DNA of 64,000 bases from Areca catechu (taxonomy: Eukaryota; Streptophyta; Magnoliopsida; Arecales; Arecaceae), in the NCBI GenBank assembly GCA_021397845.1, contig CM038050.1:12776471-12840470 (forward strand), given 5' to 3'. A program made the translations under genes and the position numbers. The notes under the pieces are model-generated. The model ran no database searches, was not told the origin of the DNA, and worked only from the letters and a program-made list of their open reading frames with translations. Shown one piece after another: positions 1 through 11,853 of this stretch (positions are counted from its first letter, which is position 1; each line of letters begins with the position of its first letter).

Positions 1-129
1 TAAGTATCTAGTTTGGACTCTAGGTTTAGTCAGCTATAGTCGGTCTGATCGAGTCTTGCATGAGCACTAGATCAGGGGTTTCATATCACCCACCTCCTTC
101 ACAAATGTCTAAACCCATGAAAATTTGCA

Positions 130-1530
130 AGCCCAAATAAAAGCACTCACTAAGCAACTAACCCAATCCATGGCCCAATTAACTCAGTCTAGTACCCAAA
201 CCAACATAGAATTGACCATCTTGTCAATAGGTTTGACCAGTTAGAAGGTCGTGTAGGGACCATACAAAGAACCCATGGGTCACAGTCTGATCCACATCCT
301 GAGTCCCCTCAACCTAGGAGGACCCCAAACCCTGATCCATACCTAGAGGTTGAATCTAGGAGAGCTCCTCATCCTGACCCATACTATAATCCTGAACCTA
401 GGAGGACCCCAAACCTTGATCCATACCGTGAGGTTGAACCTAGGAGAGCCCCTCAACTTGACCCATACTATAATACTAAACCTAGAAGAACCCCTTACCA
501 TGACCCTTATTATGATACTGAACCTAGAAGAACCCCTTACCATGACCCTTATTATGATACTGAACCCAGGAGAACCCAATACTCTGACCCATATAGGGAG
601 TCCAACCATAGGAGAACCCAATATCCTGACCCATATAGGGAGCCCAACCTTAGGAGGACCCCATACCATGATCCATCCTTAGAACCTGACCATAGAGCTG
701 ACCCAAAATCCTGTGACCCCAGATCCTATAATCCCATGACCCATAGATCTGCACCCTTGTCCTATGAACCCAAAGAACCCATAACCCCTAAGTATCAATC
801 TAGTACTAGTCAGGTTTTCCTTAGTCAACTTGAACCCATAGGATTAGCACCCCTAAATATGAGCCCAGTAGTGAGCCACTACCCCTTAAGCAACTTGAAC
901 CTACTAGGATTAGTAATCAGAAACCAGGACCTAGCCAATTTTCCCTAGCCGACCTTCTCCAACCATTCCTGAGATTGACAAGGCTTACATTAATGCGGAA
1001 GTGTATGAAGCTGATGCGAGCCTAGTGGATGAGTATGAGGGAGAAGATTAAACACCTTTAGATGACCTAGAATTAGCTGACCCAGTAGATACCCAGGTAG
1101 AAACCAACCTAGAGCTAGTTGACCTTGACTACATCCAACCTAAAGCTATAATAGAAGAACAATTAGAAGAAGAGAACCTAGGTACTGCTGCTAGAGCCTT
1201 ACCTGCGGAAACCATAGAGGAGAGCCAATATAGAGTCTAGTCCTAAATACAAGAACCTAAAGAATTTATTAAGGACCTGATTTCTTTGAATAAGTACCCT
1301 CAATATGAGCCTCCTCCTATAGTTCCCATTAAGGACCTCTTCCCTGAGATTAGTAACCCATCCTTCCATTATGTAAACCCTGTAGATATAGCTCAACCTC
1401 ATAAGGTTAACCTCATTAGTATGGGATTAGTTCCGGACACCCCGTCTTTTATCCTACTTTATCCAACTAAACCTTTTTCTCCACCCTACCAGACTAATTT
1501 TGAACCCACTTCCTATTTCCTACCCTTTTC
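130..1530 (+). pseudogene. Degenerate gag-like / spacer coding region
   Basis: A + strand reading that crosses several stops gives a Gln/Thr-rich stretch near 130-240 resembling the N-terminal gag of chromoviruses. It continues as a Pro/Arg/Asp/Tyr-rich repeat (311-690), a Pro-rich segment to about 950 and an acidic segment rich in Asp, Glu and Leu (960-1240). No CCHC zinc knuckle is seen. The acidic segment and what follows cannot be assigned to a known domain with confidence. The assignment to gag rests mainly on position upstream of the integrase remnant in the same orientation. It may instead be a spacer of a non-autonomous derivative. Confidence 0.4.
311..690 (+). repeat. 42-bp coding tandem repeat, about 9 copies
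   Basis: Degenerate 42-bp units start near 313, 355, 397, 439, 481, 523, 565, 607 and 649. In the frame of the element each unit encodes 14 residues built on a core of Pro-Arg-Arg-(Thr/Ala)-Pro, then Asp-Pro-Tyr. Copies at 481 and 523 are almost identical, while the outer copies differ at several residues. The unit length is a multiple of three and the reading frame is kept across the array, which suggests expansion while the protein was under selection. Confidence 0.85.
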
Positions 1531-1534
1531 TGAG

Positions 1535-2396
1535 TCTTCTCATGTGTCTAAAACTATCAGGTTACATTTTGTTGAGGTTACTAGGTTGCAAGGATCCATA
1601 GAGCTCATCCCATTTGCTACCTACTTTTGGCAGACCCTCTGGCACCTATTAGGAGTTACTAGCAATTTTTTTCTGCATGTCACCCATCAACCACGACTCA
1701 TGCCCCCATGCCCAAGTGGTAGTTAAGACCTAATAAATCTCTTTAGTCAAGTTTGTTAGGTGTAGGTTTGAGTCCTTTGAATCATTTGTCAGGAGTCTGC
1801 ATGTGCCCAGCATGTTCACCACCTACACTAATTTTAAACAAACTGGCTAATTCCCGAAGATGGATCAAAGAATTTGATGTAGTGAATTCTATCTTGGTTA
1901 GGCTTAGGCCTTAAAGAAGCTTCATGCTCGCAGAGCCGGACCTTTTAAAGTGATAGAGAAGGTTGGATCAAATGCCTAGGTGTTAGACATGCCTTCGGAT
2001 TGGGCATTAGTTCTACTTTCAATATTATAGACCTGGTTGAGTACAGGGAACCGGCAGCGATACCTAGTGAGGCCTTTAAACCTATTCCTTTTCATTGTGA
2101 GTGACCCTAACCCAGAGTGTCCATTAATAAATTTGGCCTGAGAGAGGAGAACGGATTGAGTGTATCCTGGACGATCAAGCTATTATGACCCGGGGTCGCA
2201 GTTATCAACTCTTCCTGGTCCGATGGCAAGGTCGGCCAGAGTCGAACGATTCATGGATTTCTCGAGAGGACTTGCAGCACCTTAACCCAGACCTCCTCGA
2301 GAGATATGTGAGCCAGCTTGATCTTTACTCAACAGGGTCGAGTTCCTCCCATCCTGGAAGAATTGGTGGGGACATCGGAGGCACCAGAATAAGATA
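1535..2396 (+). pseudogene. Ty3/gypsy integrase remnant with chromodomain
   Basis: Residues typical of the integrase core (Leu-His-Phe...Glu-Val...Arg-Leu, then Phe-Trp-Gln-Thr-Leu-Trp) lie at 1560-1660, followed by a damaged version of the conserved His-Pro-Gln-Thr-Asp-Gly segment at 1680-1725. The C-terminal domain begins near 1915 with Lys-Leu-His-Ala-Arg-Arg-Ala-Gly-Pro-Phe. At 2150-2390 an open stretch matches a chromodomain, with the signature Tyr-Gln-Leu-Phe-Leu-Val-Arg-Trp-Gln-Gly-Arg-Pro followed by Asp-Ser-Trp-Ile and a Leu-rich tail. Chromodomains of this kind target integration to heterochromatin. Several stops and frameshifts break the gene between 1740 and 2150. Confidence 0.8.
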
Positions 2397-2499
2397 GAGA
2401 CTTTTCAACCATCTATGAATTGATCAATAATTATGAGTCCATCTGTAATAAGGGCTTAGCCCATCTGAGTCCATTTTAGCTGTTATTTGAGTCTTTTGA

Positions 2500-3480
2500 G
2501 TTGTTATTTCAGTTATGTACTAGTCAGCTCATGTTGAGCTAGTTCAGTCCAATGCTAGTCAGCTCATGTTGAGCTAATTTTATTTTTTAAGTCCTGTCCA
2601 AGCATACTGAAGACTCAAGACTATATCATACAAGTGAAGACCAAGTCCAACTAGATTGAAGACATGGAAGTATAGCCCAAGTCTAACCCAGCTTGAAGAT
2701 TTGAAGACCCCAGGAGGAAAATTCAGAAAATCCTGATTTCTTGCAGATGCCCTCCAGATGCCCAGATTCCTTCCAGATGCCAAAGTATATTCATAGATAG
2801 GGCATCCATGATTCCAGAGGTCCATCTGCATCCTAGCCCAAAGAAATCAAGCCCAGGTGCCAAGCCCAAGCCCTAAAGAAGCAAGATACCAGGGAATATT
2901 CCTGCTATATGGCTACCATGCCACCCCAGCTTCTAGAGGCCCAAACCCATACACCCGAGCCCCTTTGGGCTGGCCTCTTGCTGTTCCTAGAAGCCCAACA
3001 CGCCCCCCTAGGCATCCTTGGAGTGTTGGCCAAGTCAAGAGAATTTTTAGGGATTTTTTTTACCTAATGTTTCCTTATTTTCTAGCTAGGGTTTGAGAGG
3101 GAAAATGATTCTTATGTAAAGACTTATGTGCCCTTACTTGGAGCCCAAGGTTAAGGGTCTATTTAAAGGACCCTAGCCTCTTGTATGAAGGGAGATTTTG
3201 ATATAAAATAAACCTTTAGTTCTTCTATTGTTTTGAGTGATTACCCTGCTGTGTGCATAAAGGGGTTTGAGAGTTCTTCTTCCCGGTGTTTGCAACCATC
3301 TTCCTGCCGCCAACCATCCTTCCAGCCCCCTCCAAAACTTTCTTTCCTTTGTTGTTTTTCTTTGTTTCTTGATTTCCTCTGAGTTTTCTAACCCCTGACA
3401 GGTCGTTTGCAGGTCCCCGAGTTCCTACGAATCCAACGACTCCAGCCAAGCCTCAATCGGACCACCGAGTAGAAAGTCGG
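2500..3480 (+). repeat. Probable 3' LTR of the chromovirus-like element
   Basis: The segment follows the chromodomain directly, contains a TATA-like CTATTTAAAG near 3158 and an AATAAA-type signal near 3207, and is non-coding. A 21-bp phrase built around TCAGCTCATGTTGAGCT occurs twice (about 2525 and 2556). No second LTR is in the window, so the ends could not be fixed. Confidence 0.4.
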
Positions 3481-3715
3481 GTATTCGCGAATCTTTGGCT
3501 CGATTTTCCAGGCCGCATCCATCGAAGAACGAGAGATCCCTTCGCTGCGATCTTCATCGGGCACTTCAGACGTTGTCAGGTACACCCCCTCTACCTCCAG
3601 TCTTATTATTGTAGGAGAACTTGCCCTAACCAAGGCTTCTCAGCCCCGGCGATCATTCTTTAGTACTTTTCTAGGTTCTAATTTGCATGCTTGGCTTCAA
3701 AAATTTATATAAATT

Positions 3716-3728
3716 CACTACAACTATT
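3716..3728 (-). other. Possible CACTA terminal inverted repeat end
   Basis: The sequence begins CACTACAAC, like the terminal inverted repeats of En/Spm elements. It sits about 230 bp past the truncated transposase and in the orientation expected for the 3' end of a minus-strand element. No matching partner ending in TAGTG was found, so this may be coincidence. Confidence 0.35.
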
Positions 3729-3944
3729 TTTGATCTAAAATTCGGGAATTAATCACCTAACCCCACATAAAACATACAAAAAGAATTGCATGCATATTAG
3801 TCCCGCATCATTTTTATACCACTTACATACATCTTTCAGGTGCTTTGTTGTTAAGGTATATGATGCTTTCGACTTCAAAATTTTTCAGGTGATACCTAAA
3901 CCAATTCTAATAGAGAATACCTGCACATGTTTTTCATATCCTTT

Positions 3945-5645
3945 CAAGCCTTAGGGTTCCTTCATCTTGCCTTTGATATCCATAACAGTATAGAAAATAT
4001 TATTGAATATATTCTTCTCAATGTGCATGACATCAAGGTTATGATGGATTAAATTAGTGGACTAACATGACAACTTCTAAAAGATGCTGCGCTTCACCAG
4101 TTATGAGTTCTATCAAATTCTTGAGATTTTTGCTTATCAAATAGTATGCCAAACTGGACTTCATCAAGTTAGAATATCATCTAAAATACTTCCATACCAC
4201 TGAAATATGGAGGTGCATAGTCCTCTCTATCTTATTCCTTCTAAAACTATAACACTACTTTCAAAAGGGATGATACTCGGAAAGAAATTGACAATGACAA
4301 TCAAACTAGTAGGGCTTCCGACTATGCTCAAGCTAAAATGATTTTATATTATCTATGCAATATGGATATGCCAGTTTCTCATGAGCGCTTTATCCTAAAC
4401 GCATCCCATAAGTAGGAAAATCACTAATGATCTATAATAGTGCAACCTTCATTATAAAATTCTATTTCTTTAATGCATCAAAAGTATGTGTGCCATCAAA
4501 CCATAAGTTTTAGCTTATCAATAAAAGGCCTTAGATATACATCAAAGTTTCTACTAGGATGTCATGGTCCAAGAATGACTAATTTAAAAAAATATTATAT
4601 TCTTTCATGCGCATCCTAGGTGGTAGATTGTATGGAGTAATAAAGATTGACCAATATGAATAAGGGGCTACTGCATGATTGAACGATGTAAACACATCTG
4701 TAGACAAATCCAGTTGGACATTGCATGATTCCAAGCAAATAAAGGGTGGTAAGCATTAAAGTTCTTCCATGCCTTACTATCTGATGGATGACTCATCATA
4801 TCAATGTACTTGTGAATCCTTCTTTGCTATCTTATCTGCCTGGCAGTACTCTTGGATAAATAGAGCTTTCGAAGTCTAAGAGTGAGGGAAAGGTATCGAA
4901 GAACCTTATATGGTATTTCCTTCTGATTTCTACCCTCTTATCTCGGCTTAAATTTGCTTTCGCCGTATACGTCACATGAGCTCTTCAGTTGGTCCCTCTT
5001 GTAGAAAAGCATGCAATATTGTGGCATGTATCTATCTTTTCGTATTCCATGCCTAACCCTTTCACTATTTTTTTGAAGCATAGAATCTCTCAACAAGCTT
5101 TCCATCCTTCGGTAGTATTTTCTTTATTATTACTATATTCTATCATAATAATTAATCATCATATTAAACTCGGCTTTCAAGTTCACCAACTATGACATAG
5201 CTGATAGTATAGTATGTGTTTCACATCCTAGCCATAATGGTTTATCAGCATTTTTTAGCATAAAATAGAAATCATCACTATTAGCTTCTGGATTGTCCTC
5301 CATATCCTAGTCAAATTCAGAACCAACTACATCCATAACTATGTCTACCATTTTATTTATGTCCCTATCCTGCTGACTTCTAACCCTTTCCATTATCTCC
5401 CTTGTCTCTTCATGTAGGTACCAATGCTTATAATTCAGCATAAATCTACTATTATATAAATGGGCAATTATTGTATCTCTATGAATTTCTCTATTGACAC
5501 ATCTATTACAAGGATAACGAGCACGTCCTTCAACTAAAAGTGTCACATTTCTAAAAGCATAATCAAAGAAGTACTTAACACCCTTCTTATATTTAGCAGA
5601 AATCATCCTATCGACTACTCGACGGTTTGTCTAATTATGATCCAT
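3945..5645 (-). pseudogene. CACTA (En/Spm) TNP2-type transposase, truncated
   Basis: Read on the minus strand from an ATG at 5645, the first 110 codons match the transposase-associated domain (PF13963): Ser/Ala-Lys-Tyr-Lys-Lys-Gly-Val, Cys-Asn-Arg-Cys-Val-Asn and a Tyr...Trp-Tyr-Leu-His-Glu end (5606-5307). Decayed Transposase_21 (PF02992) sequence follows, including a Trp-Thr-Ile-(Ser/Asn)-Asp-Phe-Pro-like stretch near 4420. The diagnostic His-Asn-Leu-Asp-Val-Met-His-Ile-Glu-Lys-Asn motif lies near 4045-4015. Everything after it, including the DUF4218-like C-terminus, is missing. An early TAG stands where family members have Trp, and stops and frameshifts are frequent, so the copy is dead. 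Transposases of this family cut and paste elements that make 3-bp target duplications. Confidence 0.85.
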
Positions 5646-5784
5646 GGCATAATATCTAAGAATTCTGCATATACCAATACAAGATAAAATACTTATCAAT
5701 TGTTTTATTATTTAAAATGGCCTACATAATAAATGCAATCTTCGGAGTTTGCATCCCATCTCTCAAAACAAAACTCTGGAGAAT

Positions 5785-6450
5785 GATAGTGACCAAAGGT
5801 GACATTCCAGATGCGAGATATAAGAGCTTGGATGTCTAGGTGAAGGTCCTCACTGAGAGGTACTTGGACTTGGAAGAGAAGTCTAAGAAAGGAGAGATAG
5901 GGCTTTGAAGAAGAGTCTCCAAGCAAAAGCAGTGTTTTGTGAGGAGAGGCACAAGAGTGCTTCTCTAAAGGTGAAGCATAGGGAGTTAGAGATCCAAAAG
6001 TTCATTGCAAGTGAGAAACATTACTCTTCAATCTCTTCAGATATTTGGACCTTTCAAATTCTTTGTCTAATTCTTTCACTTCTTTATTTTCTCCCTCCTC
6101 TTCCCCTTGGTGGATAAAAAAATCTATCCAAGAAGGGAAAGAAGAGGAAGACGATGAAGAAGTGGAAGAATCAGATGAAGAATCTGAATGGTGCCAAACA
6201 TCTAAAGAGGTCGATGAGTAGTGCTTCTTGCTTGTGATAAATTTTTAGACCTCTAACTCTCTGTGCTTCATCTATAGCGAAGCACTCTTGTTCCTCTCCT
6301 CTCAAAACTACTGCTCTTACCTAAAGACTTTTCTTCGAAGCCCCATCTTTCCTTTCTTGGACTTCTCTTCCAAGTCCAAGTACCTCTTAGCAACAGCCTC
6401 CATTGATGCATCCAAGCTCTTATATCTCAGCGATGGCCTTTACCTTTTCT
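5785..6450. repeat. Large imperfect palindrome (inverted duplication), arms about 320 bp
   Basis: The left arm (about 5785-6113) and right arm (about 6125-6450) are reverse complements at roughly 75-85% identity by eye, with a loop of only about 10 bases around 6114-6124. Matching landmarks include the sequence around 5846-5890 versus 6345-6390 and 5960-5990 versus 6255-6285. The left arm read on + and the right arm read on - both give a Lys/Glu-rich helical peptide ending in a Ser/Asp-rich tail, so the arms look like two head-to-head copies of a gene fragment. The gene is not recognised. A transcript through it would fold into a long hairpin. Confidence 0.85.
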
Positions 6451-6455
6451 ATCAT

Positions 6456-7600
6456 TTAAAATGATATATAATAATACATCCTATCATCAACTCATAGATA
6501 AAGTTAGGTCCTATCTTATTCAAAAATTATATTAATTCTATAGATTAATTACAATAATCAAATGATACGTGATAGATCGTGATGTTGTCATTAAGATACC
6601 ATAATTATCAATTTAAATATCTGACTTCTAATAAATTAAAAATAAGTAGATAGCAGTAAGTCAGGTTAAATCTATGGAAAAGGCAATGCATTTTAATGAT
6701 TTGAAATCTTTGATTTTTTATAAAAAAGAAAAGAATAATATTTTGAGTTAGAAAATTAAAGTTATAAGTATAAAAAATAGGAATTTAAACTTAGGTATTT
6801 TCGATCTATTAGTCAGATTTTAGTATCTACTTATAAAAAAAAGTAGAAGATAGAAATTTAAATTATATAGAAATAAATTTTGTATTAATTAAAATCTGAT
6901 TATAAAAAAATAATAACTAAATAAATAAAAAAATGTAATAAAGTATTTGAAGTTGATTCGTTATAGTCTTGTCAAAAAATAGTTGATATCACTTTGCCTT
7001 CTTCCATTGTACTTCATGGAGTGAACTAGGCTTCCTCTTCTTTTTCTTCTTTGGATCTTGATCTTGGAGAGAATAGGCTTGAAGATGGTGTGGGGGTAGA
7101 CTCTCCAAGAAAAATCTCATTCTCAGAAGCCAACCCATAACCCAAAGCTATGCCCTCTATCCTGTACCATACCCTCTTTCCAGGATGCTCTCTTTTGTAG
7201 TCTAGGGGTTCTTTAAATAGGGCTTAAAGAAGGCCGAATCAATGTAGGACTGGAAGTTATACTCCTGATAGAATTCTTGAAATTATTCTAGGCTATCAAA
7301 TTATGATCAAATCATTAAAATCAAGTCATGATAGCTTGGGCCATCAGATTGCTTTAAATCATCCAAATCATACAACAGCAGGCTCAAGTGGGTCGAGTCA
7401 TTCTTAAGTGTAAGATCAGGTCGCTGGCAACTTCTGGACCATTAGATTACTACTTCGTTTGATTAAAATCATGTAGGATCTCGACACCCACTTCCATCCA
7501 ACCTGTGCATTGTAATGCATGGTTTTTGGTGTGGTGGTAATGGCGAAAAAGAGGGCAGCTTGGCCAGGGAAAGATAGTGGTGCCGGGATAATGGAGAGTT
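6456..7600. other. AT-rich intergenic DNA, no feature
   Basis: No open frame or known element is visible. Short A/T runs dominate 6460-6990. A less AT-rich stretch at 6990-7500 has no recognisable coding similarity; it may belong to the CACTA element or to an unidentified repeat. Confidence 0.5.
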
Positions 7601-8080
7601 AGGCTAAGCAACCGGATGACCAATGACCGGTGGTGGAGAAGAGGACGTTGGCCTTGGGTAGAGGAAAGGGAGGCTCATCAAGGCGATGGCACTAGGTGGA
7701 TCTGGTTGATGGACAGCGACCATGGGGTGGTGAAGGAAAGAAAGCTAGCGACGATTGGGATGGGGAAGGAGAAGAAGGCAACGTGGCTTGGGTGGAGGCA
7801 GAAGGAAGCCGGTGGTGGCTCAAGAAGAATGGCCAGTGAAGTATTGATGGCCGACAAGGGGGAATAAAAAGGAGCAACAGCATGGGCAATGCCTTGGTGG
7901 CTCCAAGCAGCATGGAACAAGGAGATTGCATCATTGGGCGGCTTCTCCGGCAAGCTAGGAAGGAGGAGGTGATGATTACGATGGTGGGACGGTATGGGAC
8001 AGTGATCTCACAGCTAAAATCCCTCTATAGTTCATGGCTCAGAACCGTGGACCAATTTTAATGGCTATTGGTTGACCGCT
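7600..8080. other. Purine-rich GC-elevated segment, unidentified
   Basis: A G/A-rich strand with many GAAGG and GGTGG words gives short open frames on both strands (for example 7616-7867) of low-complexity composition. No domain was recognised. The open frames are best explained by base skew rather than coding function. Confidence 0.4.
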
Positions 8081-9330
8081 TAGGCTTCAGTAGACCAAGC
8101 AGTCGATCCATAGTGGATAATTGCTTCAAAACTTGTACAAAACTTGATTATTTTGATTTTAATTGATTTTGGGCCTGCTTGAATTCTGATTTGCATGTCA
8201 TTTGATCCATTGGATTCTATAAATCAAGCTCTTTATGTTGGCAAGCTTTTTATGAATAATCCAATCAATTTTCATAGATTCTAAAATGTTAAAAATTTTC
8301 ATCAATCTTAATGTACCTGCCAAAGAGAAAGAAACATGAATAAAACTTTTTATTAAATATTTTAATGGGTGTGTGGTGTTTCGACTCAATATCTACTTTT
8401 CATAATTATACTCTAATTTAATATTTTCAAATATATTTTAAAAATAGTTAATTTTATAAGAAGGTCTAGTTTAATTATGAAATTAAAATTTTTAGAAGAT
8501 ATGAGCATCAATAATTACTTAAATAATATATAAATACATGATTTATTAATATGCAATAGGGGTCAAAATAAAAATTGATAGTATTTCTTCTTAGTTCTCC
8601 CCACATGGCTAAAGATGTGTGGAGAGAACTAAAAAAAATATTATTCAATTTTTTCTTGAACCCTTAACATACCGTTTGATTACTGTAATTATCTAGTGAA
8701 TTAAGTACAATTCTTAAATTATCCAAACTGGATAATCAATTAACTAATATACATAATTCTTCTACCTGTATAAAAAATATAAATATATGGATGTCATAAA
8801 ATATGTACATTAATCAAAAGATAAGTGTATGATTCTATGCAATACAAATTTTATACAAATAAATATCTAATTAATTAATTAAATTAATATATAATTATAA
8901 AATTTGAATTCATCAATAATAATTATTCAAATGTATTAAAATATGATAATTTAATAAATAAAAAATGTAAGATTTACTTATCTCATCTATCCTAGGTCTT
9001 TAAACTTCACTAGAGGATTTGGCTAATCTTAGTTAAAATATTAAACATAATAAATGTTTATTCAGTAAATTGACTAATCCTAATGCCTCTTTCAAAGCCA
9101 TCCATAATTCCAAAAACTCCCAACAAAAGTTTCACATAGAGATGTGAGCATGATGGCATAAGATATAGAAAAGCATTCAAAAACGGCAAGCAAATAGTTT
9201 CTGTAATATTGCTCGATACCTTCCCTCGGCCCAAGCATGCAGGGCACATGACTTGCGCCCCTGCACTTTGCATGCCGAGATTCGAGCCCATGCATGCAGG
9301 GCAAGCACTTGTAAACACAAAGTAATTAAT
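8081..9330. other. Intergenic AT-rich DNA
   Basis: No gene or element was recognised. A short GC-richer patch at 9220-9305 contains two copies of a GCATGCAGGGCA phrase and a GCATGC palindrome. Confidence 0.4.
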
Positions 9331-9720
9331 TACATAAATATCTAATTAACTAATTAAACTAACATTTAATTAATTAATTAAACTAACATCTAATTAATTA
9401 CTTAAATAAATTAATAATTAATTAATTAATTACAAACTAATTAATAAGAAACTAATTAATTAATTATTAAACAACTGACTAATTAATAAATAACTAACTA
9501 ATTAATTAATAATCCACTAATTAAATAAATAAACAATTAATTAATTAATTATTAAACAAATGACTATTAATAAATAAATAACTATTAATTAAATAATCAA
9601 CTAATTAAATAAATAAACAACTAATTAATTATTTAAATTAATATTTAGTTAATTATTTAAATTAATTTATTAATTATTTATTTATTTAAATAATTAATTA
9701 AGTTTAATTAATATATTTTA
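9330..9720. repeat. (TAATTAAT)-type low-complexity block
   Basis: About 390 bp consist almost only of A and T, with repeated TAATTAAT, AACTAATTAA and AATAAATAA words. It has the look of a degenerate microsatellite or minisatellite. Confidence 0.85.
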
Positions 9721-9724
9721 ACTA

Positions 9725-10095
9725 AAAAATAATTTTTGGTAATAGCTCTATTACCATCATCGTCGCTATCGCTAATATTCATTAAATCACCAATAGATAG
9801 GTCCCATGAACAATGGATTCGGTGAAAAGAAATGAGACATGGGATGGAGGCATGGAAGGAGGCACAAGGATGGCTGCACCAGCTCAGGGATAGAGGTGCC
9901 AACTTAGAAATAGTGGCACCAGCTCAGAGATGGTAGTGTGGGGACGCGTGCAAAGATGGGGCTATGAGGATCGACAGGAGGGAAAATATGGGAGAGCTTG
10001 GTGACAAGGAGAGGTAACACGGGGGAGGGAGAAGAAGGGAGCTTGATGATGAGAGAGGGAGAATTGGCAGGGAGAAAAAACTAGGAGGAAGCTTA
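9725..10095. mobile_element. Left half of an older DNA element split by the copia insertion
   Basis: Near 9730-9785 the sequence has GCTATCGCTAAT-type words, like those of the right flank of the copia element at 19690-20290. At 9930-10090 a purine-rich tract with GGGAGAGCTTGGTGA words resembles 19416-19560. The two flanks therefore appear to be one interrupted sequence. Subterminal arrays of TTAGCGATGG-like words are typical of CACTA and other plant DNA transposons, but no terminal repeat was fixed. Confidence 0.45.
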
Positions 10096-11852
10096 TGTTG
10101 AGAATTGTGTCCCAAAGCTAATCGTCTAGATTGTAGACGGTTGTGCTATTTTGTAATTATATATGAATTTCTTAGTGAATAAAAATATTCTTTTGGCTGT
10201 TCATCACATGTGCATTTTTCTAAAAAGAACTCTTGTATGATGGAATCCTTAGAACTACATTATATTTGATATAGAGACGATATATCGAGTAGTTCTTAAA
10301 CTGGTTCACAACCAAAGGATACATTATTATAGGACGACGATGTATCAAGTATAGGTTGTTGTATATCATATTTGTTGGTTGTCCTCTTAACCAAGGAGTG
10401 TAGAAACATTGATATGATATACAGGTGAAATGTATGACATCTCACTGAACATGACCAACTACGGAGCTCCCTTCTGCCAAAGGGTTGCTCACGAAGGGAT
10501 ATGGTGTCCCTCAGACCTGAGATTATCATGGTAGCTTGCAAGCAACTCCCTGTACTTTGGTGCCGGACTACCTGGATTTCTAACCCAGTGATGAAAGGCT
10601 TCTAGGTACAGTTAAGTACTTATAGAGTGGTGGTGGATCAAGATGGGATTGATCCCTCTAAATGGTTTGGAGTGAATGACTAGCTATGTCTCAATTTAGC
10701 AAGACCTTGGCCAAGGTGGTTCTTATAAGGAGTCACAGAACTTGTAAGGTTGAGACACGATCTGGATGTACCAGGTTGGGGTTGGCAGTCAAACCCTAGG
10801 ACATCTTGAGATTATGAGGTCAAAGGATGAATTATGCGGTAATCATATGCCAGAGGTTCTAGAAAGTTGCTCTGTAATCTTCGACCTATCCGGACATCGG
10901 GTATCATTGCTAGATGATGACTTTGACTGGTACTGGAAGTGTTCCAGTACTACCGGCTTAGTGTTCGAACCTATGGAGTTACACACCATAGGGGTTTCTA
11001 TCTAATCTAAAGGCTGATGATGATTGAGAATCGTTTGTCATCACTAGAGGTCAATATGATTGACCATGTTCTAAGTGTCGACACTTGAAAGTGTCAACTC
11101 TTGCAAGTGTCCACACTTGCTATGACGAGCAAAAATTTTGGAAAGAATTTTTGGAAAGTTTTGACCTCAATTCGAATTTCGAGTTTTGGCTGGTTTTGGC
11201 TTCAAGCTTTCATGGAATGATGGTCATTCTTGCCTTATAAGCTTAGAGCCAATTTAGTATAGCCCTTGACCTTCTCCCCTAATCACTCCTCATTTTTCTT
11301 TCTCCCTCTCTTGGCTACCTCTATAAATAAGGATTGTTTTAGGGGCTGCTAGTTGAAAAAAAGGGATTTCTTGTTGAATGAGATTGCTAAAATTTTGAGA
11401 GGGAAAAGAAAAGGGCTTGGGAGGACTAGGATTTTGGGTTGTGTGACTACCTAGCACTCAAGCTAGGTCTTAGGAAGAGAGCTAGTTTGGAAGGGTTCCA
11501 CCTCTCCTCCTTGTCTTCCAAGAAAAGTAGATCGGCCTAAGGATCCCAAGGAACTAGCACTCTAAGGGAGTTGATCAGAATCGAGCCCTGGTATAAACTA
11601 CCCATAGAGGCCAGATACATGTGTGGCTCGAGGGATTTTCATAACCTCCTCTTAAAGGTATAACGGTAAGGTATCCTTATGCCCTTTTGGTTCTTTTCTT
11701 GCTTTTGATATCTTTTGCATGCTATATTATCATACTTGTTCCTGTTGCAGGCAGATTGGTAAATCATTTTGATCGATCTACTAAGCCTTCCACTGTGCTT
11801 ATTTTAAAATTCATTTTTTTCTGCCATGCATGCTCGTTTTGCTTTCCCTTCA
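10096..11852 (+). repeat. 5' LTR of the copia element
   Basis: It starts TGTTGAGAATTG and ends in CCCTTCA immediately before the primer binding site. A TATA box (CTATAAATAA) lies at 11321-11330, giving a long U3 and a U5 of a few hundred bases. A stretch at 11077-11120 carries spaced AAGTGTC/GACACTT words. Confidence 0.92.
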
Positions 11853-11853
11853 A

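Larger units (their letters stand above)
1..3650 (+). mobile_element. Decayed Ty3/gypsy (chromovirus-like) retrotransposon fragment
   Basis: Visible parts in order are a gag-like repeat-rich region, a piece of integrase catalytic core, the integrase C-terminal domain, a chromodomain and an LTR-like 3' region. Protease, RT and RNase H are not recognisable, so the element is internally deleted. The left end lies outside the window. A chromodomain after the integrase is the defining trait of the chromovirus clade of Ty3/gypsy, so the class call is firm and the exact lineage is not. The right boundary is approximate; CACTA sequence begins near 3716. Confidence 0.7.

Noticed and set aside
311..690. 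CRISPR-like regular repeats
   Set aside because: Repeats are contiguous without unique spacers and encode a peptide repeat in a eukaryotic retroelement.
7616..7867. 83-codon Gly/Trp/Lys-rich frame
   Set aside because: Low-complexity purine-rich DNA; the opposite strand is equally open.
9058..9318. Minus-strand frame with two Cys-Pro-Ala-Cys words resembling a DnaJ zinc repeat
   Set aside because: The words come from a repeated GCATGCAGGGCA phrase; nothing else of the family is present.
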